DNA of 64,000 bases from Adiantum capillus-veneris (lineage: Eukaryota > Streptophyta > Polypodiopsida > Polypodiales > Pteridaceae): contig CM043953.1 of NCBI GenBank assembly GCA_014529385.2, positions 111,048,549 through 111,112,548 on the forward strand, given 5' to 3'. Positions 63,605-64,000 of this stretch are shown here, piece by piece. The translations under genes and the position numbers were made by a program. Numbering within the stretch: position 1 is the stretch's first letter; each line of letters starts with the position of its first letter. The notes below the pieces were generated by a model. It was not told the DNA's origin, searched no databases, and saw only the letters and a program-made list of their open reading frames with translations.

Positions 63605-63742
63605 CTCAATAATCTCCTCTTGATTGCTTCGTGAGATGGCCGGTGCTTGCTCGACGATAGGAGCCTTTCCCTTTCCGTTGGTGTTGCTTGTTCCAGCCTC
63701 ATGGTCGTGAGATCCACCAAAACGGGTCCTCTTTGGGGCCAT
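63605..63742 (-). CDS. Possible first exon, or gag N-terminus of element D
   Basis: From the ATG at 63742 the minus strand reads MAPKRTRFGG, then SHDHEAGTSNTNGKGKAP and SRSNQEEIIE, ending at GAG|GTATGT, a very good plant 5' splice site. It is basic and G/S/N-rich, like the N-terminus of either a chromovirus Gag or a nuclear host protein. No second exon is identifiable downstream. It lies on the same strand as element D, about 1 kb upstream of D's gag end, so a Gag start separated by an insertion is the main alternative. Confidence 0.3.
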
Positions 63743-64000
63743 TATACTCACTACTAAAGATGATGAATTTGGAAAAGAACTAGTGTCCAATATTACCATA
63801 ACAACCACAAACGGTCTGGATACAACATGTTTAGCCTCATCAAGCACTTACTCTTATACGGAATGACAATATTAATGTCAAGTACGGTTATTACGCATCT
63901 ATCTATGTTTGGGTAAATTTGAGGTAATATTAGGTGATCCAAGTCATAAATACATCAATTTTGGATAGCATCTTCTCCTGAACTTATGGAAATTGACTCT

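Overview
This is land-plant nuclear DNA from a large, repeat-filled genome. I find no rRNA, tRNA, CRISPR array or convincing intact host gene. Almost every coding signal belongs to a decayed retrotransposon: two giant Ty3/gypsy elements with Athila-like organisation (A and B), a truncated Ty1/copia element (C), a chromodomain-type Ty3/gypsy element (D) and L1-type LINE remnants. The plant assignment rests on the tRNA-Asp-type primer site, the DUF4283-like LINE ORF1, the chromovirus and the CT/GA microsatellites. I cannot name the species.

Layout. 83-15798 (minus): element A, with its 3' LTR at 83-1142, a large extra ORF (ORF3), a palindrome array, and gag-pol; no 5' LTR is visible. 15.8-17.4 kb: non-coding, with simple repeats. 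17447-18010: an unidentified 187-codon ORF. 18380-22889 (plus): a Ty3-type gag fragment abutting element C and its 3' LTR. 22.9-26.3 kb: no gene seen. 26404-47806 (plus): element B, about 21.4 kb with both LTRs, inserted in a CT microsatellite and itself holding a roughly 2.3-kb foreign insertion. 48.2-54.7 kb: a minus-strand LINE remnant, then a plus-strand LINE carrying an LTR-element fragment. 54.8-56.1 kb: decayed coding sequence of unknown origin. 59052-62600 (minus): element D. 63605-63742 (minus): a possible short exon.

The strongest observation is an architecture shared by A and B. Both have gag with CX2CX3HX4C knuckles, a protease, RT-RNase H, an integrase with two successive zinc-binding modules, a second retropepsin-like domain after the integrase, a basic tail, a non-coding region with repeated about 20-bp perfect palindromes, and then a long ORF3 with a coiled coil and a conserved C-terminal domain. 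The palindromes differ in sequence but share one plan, ACAT-N4-CGCG-N4-ATGT. In B they start tandem units of about 286 bp upstream of ORF3 and recur in the leader between the primer site and gag, with a half-site in each LTR. I infer that these are a cis-acting system of this retrotransposon lineage: a protein-binding dyad, an RNA hairpin or a packaging/anti-silencing signal. The function is untested.

All the LTR elements are treated as fossils. None of them looks coding-competent.
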